Below are positions 61,520 through 64,000 of a stretch of DNA of 64,000 nucleotides, piece by piece (the first letter of the stretch is position 1; the number at the start of each line of letters is the position of its first letter). This stretch comes from Dysidea avara (taxonomy: Eukaryota > Porifera > Demospongiae > Dictyoceratida > Dysideidae), in assembly GCF_963678975.1 (NCBI RefSeq), contig NC_089274.1:18121633-18185632 (forward strand), read 5' to 3'. Made by a program: the position numbers and the translations under genes. Below the pieces are notes generated by a model, which was not told the origin of the DNA, made no database searches, and saw only the letters and a list, made by a program, of their open reading frames with translations.

Positions 61520-64000
61520 GGTACTGCTCAATACTCAGCCAAGGTAGTCACGGAATCCGGTCTCGTGTTGAATGGACTGATTGGTCAGTTCACTCTGCTG
61601 CAATGTATTCAGACGTGAAAAATTAACTGGTTCTAACCATCAACTTGTACAATGGAGAAAACTGAGAGGTTTAGATGGGTTTAAATTTTTGGTAGCTAAA
61701 TGGCCTGGTATTATCAGCAGTAGCCACAACTGAACATTGGGAGAAGAATCACTTGTTTTTGTCTTCTATTTAGCATTCTCAAAGCTTGTCTTTGATGGCT
61801 TGATACCACTGAAGGTCTGCTAAAAAGGAGTATACACGTACTATGGCATTGTACATGCTGATGCATAGCTGGGTTAGATGTGGGTTTGCTGTATAGCTGT
61901 TGCCCTCTTTGCTGCCCAGACCAATACTCTCACTATATTATAGCTATGTAATGTACAGTCTGGACAGTGCAAAAACTTTTTAAGATGGATCCTCTGTTGA
62001 ACTTGATTCTTCACTGACTGAAGCCAATAATACTAGTACTGTTAGTGCCACGTGCAGTAATCTAACAATGATATAGCTACTTACCCTAGCACACTCAAAG
62101 TACTTTGCAAGCTTGATGGAGACAGTGATCAGGTATCTAAGACAATAGACTCTGGTGTTATTGCCAACAGAAAACAGATTAACCAGTTGTCCCTGGTCAT
62201 AAAATAAAACGGTTCATTTGTCATGCTGTGAGACCACAAGTAGCAATGAGCCAATTACTGAACAGGTACATTATGGTGTTGTCCAGACTGCCATAAATCA
62301 AGCTAAGATGTCAGTCAAGGGGCAAGAAGAAGTGTTTGTTATACCCTGTACTTGAATTTGTTGACTTCTGTTCAATTTACTATCCATTTTAACTGCACAT
62401 TATTGTTATTTTTATTGCTGTACGTACTATAGTATGTACTGTATAACTTCAGGATTGTGATGTGTGATAGTCACATGATCAGTGACCGCAGTCATGAGAC
62501 TATCACATCGAGATAAAGCAGATTCTGAGAATCAGCCATTGAATGTACCAGATTGTTTGGCACCACACATGCAGGTTACACGTAAACAATAATATACATA
62601 CTCACATACTATATATATATATACTTAACGGAATGGTATAACAGAATCACAATGATTAGCCATACAATACACAAAAAACTATTTTATCCACTACCGAAAA
62701 AATCATTCTCTCACACATGATCTGATATACTGTATCACTGTATCAGTAATACAGACTGAGTGATTTTTCCAATGACTTGCTCAACATGAACTCTGACAAT
62801 GTGTAGCAGTTGGTGCGAAACATCAATCTCCATCTCATTCAGATCAGTCATGTTACTTCCCTCTAGTACACAGAGTAGGAGTTTCACCTCAGCAGTTGCT
62901 CCATGAGCAACTATAGTTTGTCATTTATGCCAACTTGCCTCCTTTGATATCTTATTTATAGTAAGGCTTTACAGTACAGCCTGTCCAGTTAATATTCTTT
63001 AGAGGTACCTTTTTACTGTGCATTCCACGTTCGTAACTATGCTAGGACCATACCAAAGGAACTTTGTTGCTTCTGTCTCACATGAAAATGTTACAGTGTA
63101 TTAGAAGGTGTCCATTGGTTCAAAATCCACCTACTCCTCAATCAGTTCTTCATCCACTGAGTTATTGTAAAACTAAAGCATCTTTGGCACATCCCACAGT
63201 ATTCATTTTATCCTTATATATCTTCTTTTCTTCGTCTTTAAGCTCACGGAAGTACTTAGAATACTAGAATGCCACTGTACTTCACTAGGAACGTTTCTAC
63301 TCAAAATAGCGATGCGCGCGCCTATGCGAGTTAATGATACGTGACGTGGGGTTGTCACGCCCACTGCATAACCTCTATAGTTTATTATTCATAAAAATCG
63401 ATCGCATAATTTTGACACAGGTTGGGTTTTGTGTCATATCTCCATGGTCTTTATCCCGATTCCTTTCAAACCACAAAAAGACTCTCCTACAATGGTTGCT
63501 CCATCTACATATCAATTTTATTCCTCCAAGGGGTTTACACTGTAGGCGTGACAGACCTTCGACCTTATTTTACGCAAATAATCAATCATAACTCCGTGAA
63601 TATTCATTGGATTCCTACCTAAGTTGGTACTGAGATCCGCCTTAATGAGCCCTTTACGTGTGCCAAATTTCAGCCCGATCTAAGCATGCATTTGTGTCTT
63701 ATGGCGGATTTTGCGAAGTGTGCGAAATGAAGAAGAAATTAAAACGAAATTTTGTTCGCTCGTATCTCGGAAATGGCTGGAGCGATTTTCTTCAAATTTG
63801 GTATGTAGACTCCCCTAACTGGCCGGCACTTCTCTAGCAAATTTGGTTCCAATCGGATTAGGAATTACAGAGCTACATAGGTGTGAAAATTGCGTTTTCT
63901 TTCTTCCTGTTAATATACTCACGGTGTGGCGCGCCGGCTTCTTGGGCTGTACAACACACTACCATGTGTCTTGATAATCTATTTTGATATGTACATGTAC
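61520..64000. other. Right-hand interval without host genes
   Basis: Apart from the DDE_4 fragment at 62735-62915 I recognise nothing. 63360-63930 has fewer stops and reads like moderately conserved repeat sequence, but no protein match comes to mind. Confidence 0.4.
62735..62915 (-). pseudogene. Fragment of a second DDE_4-type transposase
   Basis: The minus strand reads open for about 60 codons. It includes LLHIVRVHVEQVIGKI, which matches the catalytic-Glu block seen in the intact-looking element (IAKVRIHIERVIGQV). Nothing convincing continues on either side. Confidence 0.4.

Overview
The window is eukaryotic nuclear DNA, AT-rich and intron-bearing, from an animal. Four metazoan gene families can be read through spliced exons with matching phases: a lipin, a TMCC-type coiled-coil membrane protein, a Bcl-2-type protein and an ERICH3/DUF4590 protein. 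Introns as short as 48-51 nt, dense microsatellites and very dense short DNA transposons suggest a sponge (demosponge, Amphimedon-like). That last step is inference from style, not a sequence match.

Layout. 472-13744 (minus) is the 5' part of a lipin gene: 14 coding exons and 512 codons. The catalytic C-LIP domain lies beyond the left edge. Head-to-head with it, 16595-29716 (plus) is a TMCC-family gene of 19 coding exons, about 498 residues, probably with a noncoding first exon near 13960-14004. Only 258 bp further, 29975-30583 (plus) is an intronless Bcl-2 family gene. 30.6-40.4 kb has no convincing host gene and is filled with transposon debris, including a 5'-truncated non-LTR retroelement at 39003-40240. 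40510-44632 (plus) is an ERICH3-like gene with DUF4590. From 44.9 kb to the right edge I recognise no host gene: it holds a decayed pogo/Tigger transposase (46965-48440), a tandem satellite, several foldback elements, and a complete-looking two-gene DNA transposon at 56027-59995.

The most interesting object is that 4.0-kb transposon. Its imperfect ends start AGATGAATTTCATAATAA and are flanked by AT. On the plus strand it carries a SAP + zinc-finger (SWIM-like) + YqaJ-nuclease protein. On the minus strand it carries a THAP + DDE_4 transposase. This is the arrangement of the ISL2EU (IS4EU) group of eukaryotic transposons. Both genes are now broken by frameshifts, a stop codon and probably a nested retroelement tail.

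Other unusual signals: tiny perfect palindromes (43-54 bp) with 7-bp target duplications; a MITE family beginning TAGTCT with 9-bp duplications, two copies of which share one target; a foldback element whose arms are each eight 21-bp units; a dispersed motif, GACTGYTCTATTAGAGTAT, seen about 18 times in both orientations; and GT-repeats starting at or close behind several 5' splice sites. All coordinates were read by eye. Splice sites are inferred from GT/AG, phase and family similarity.
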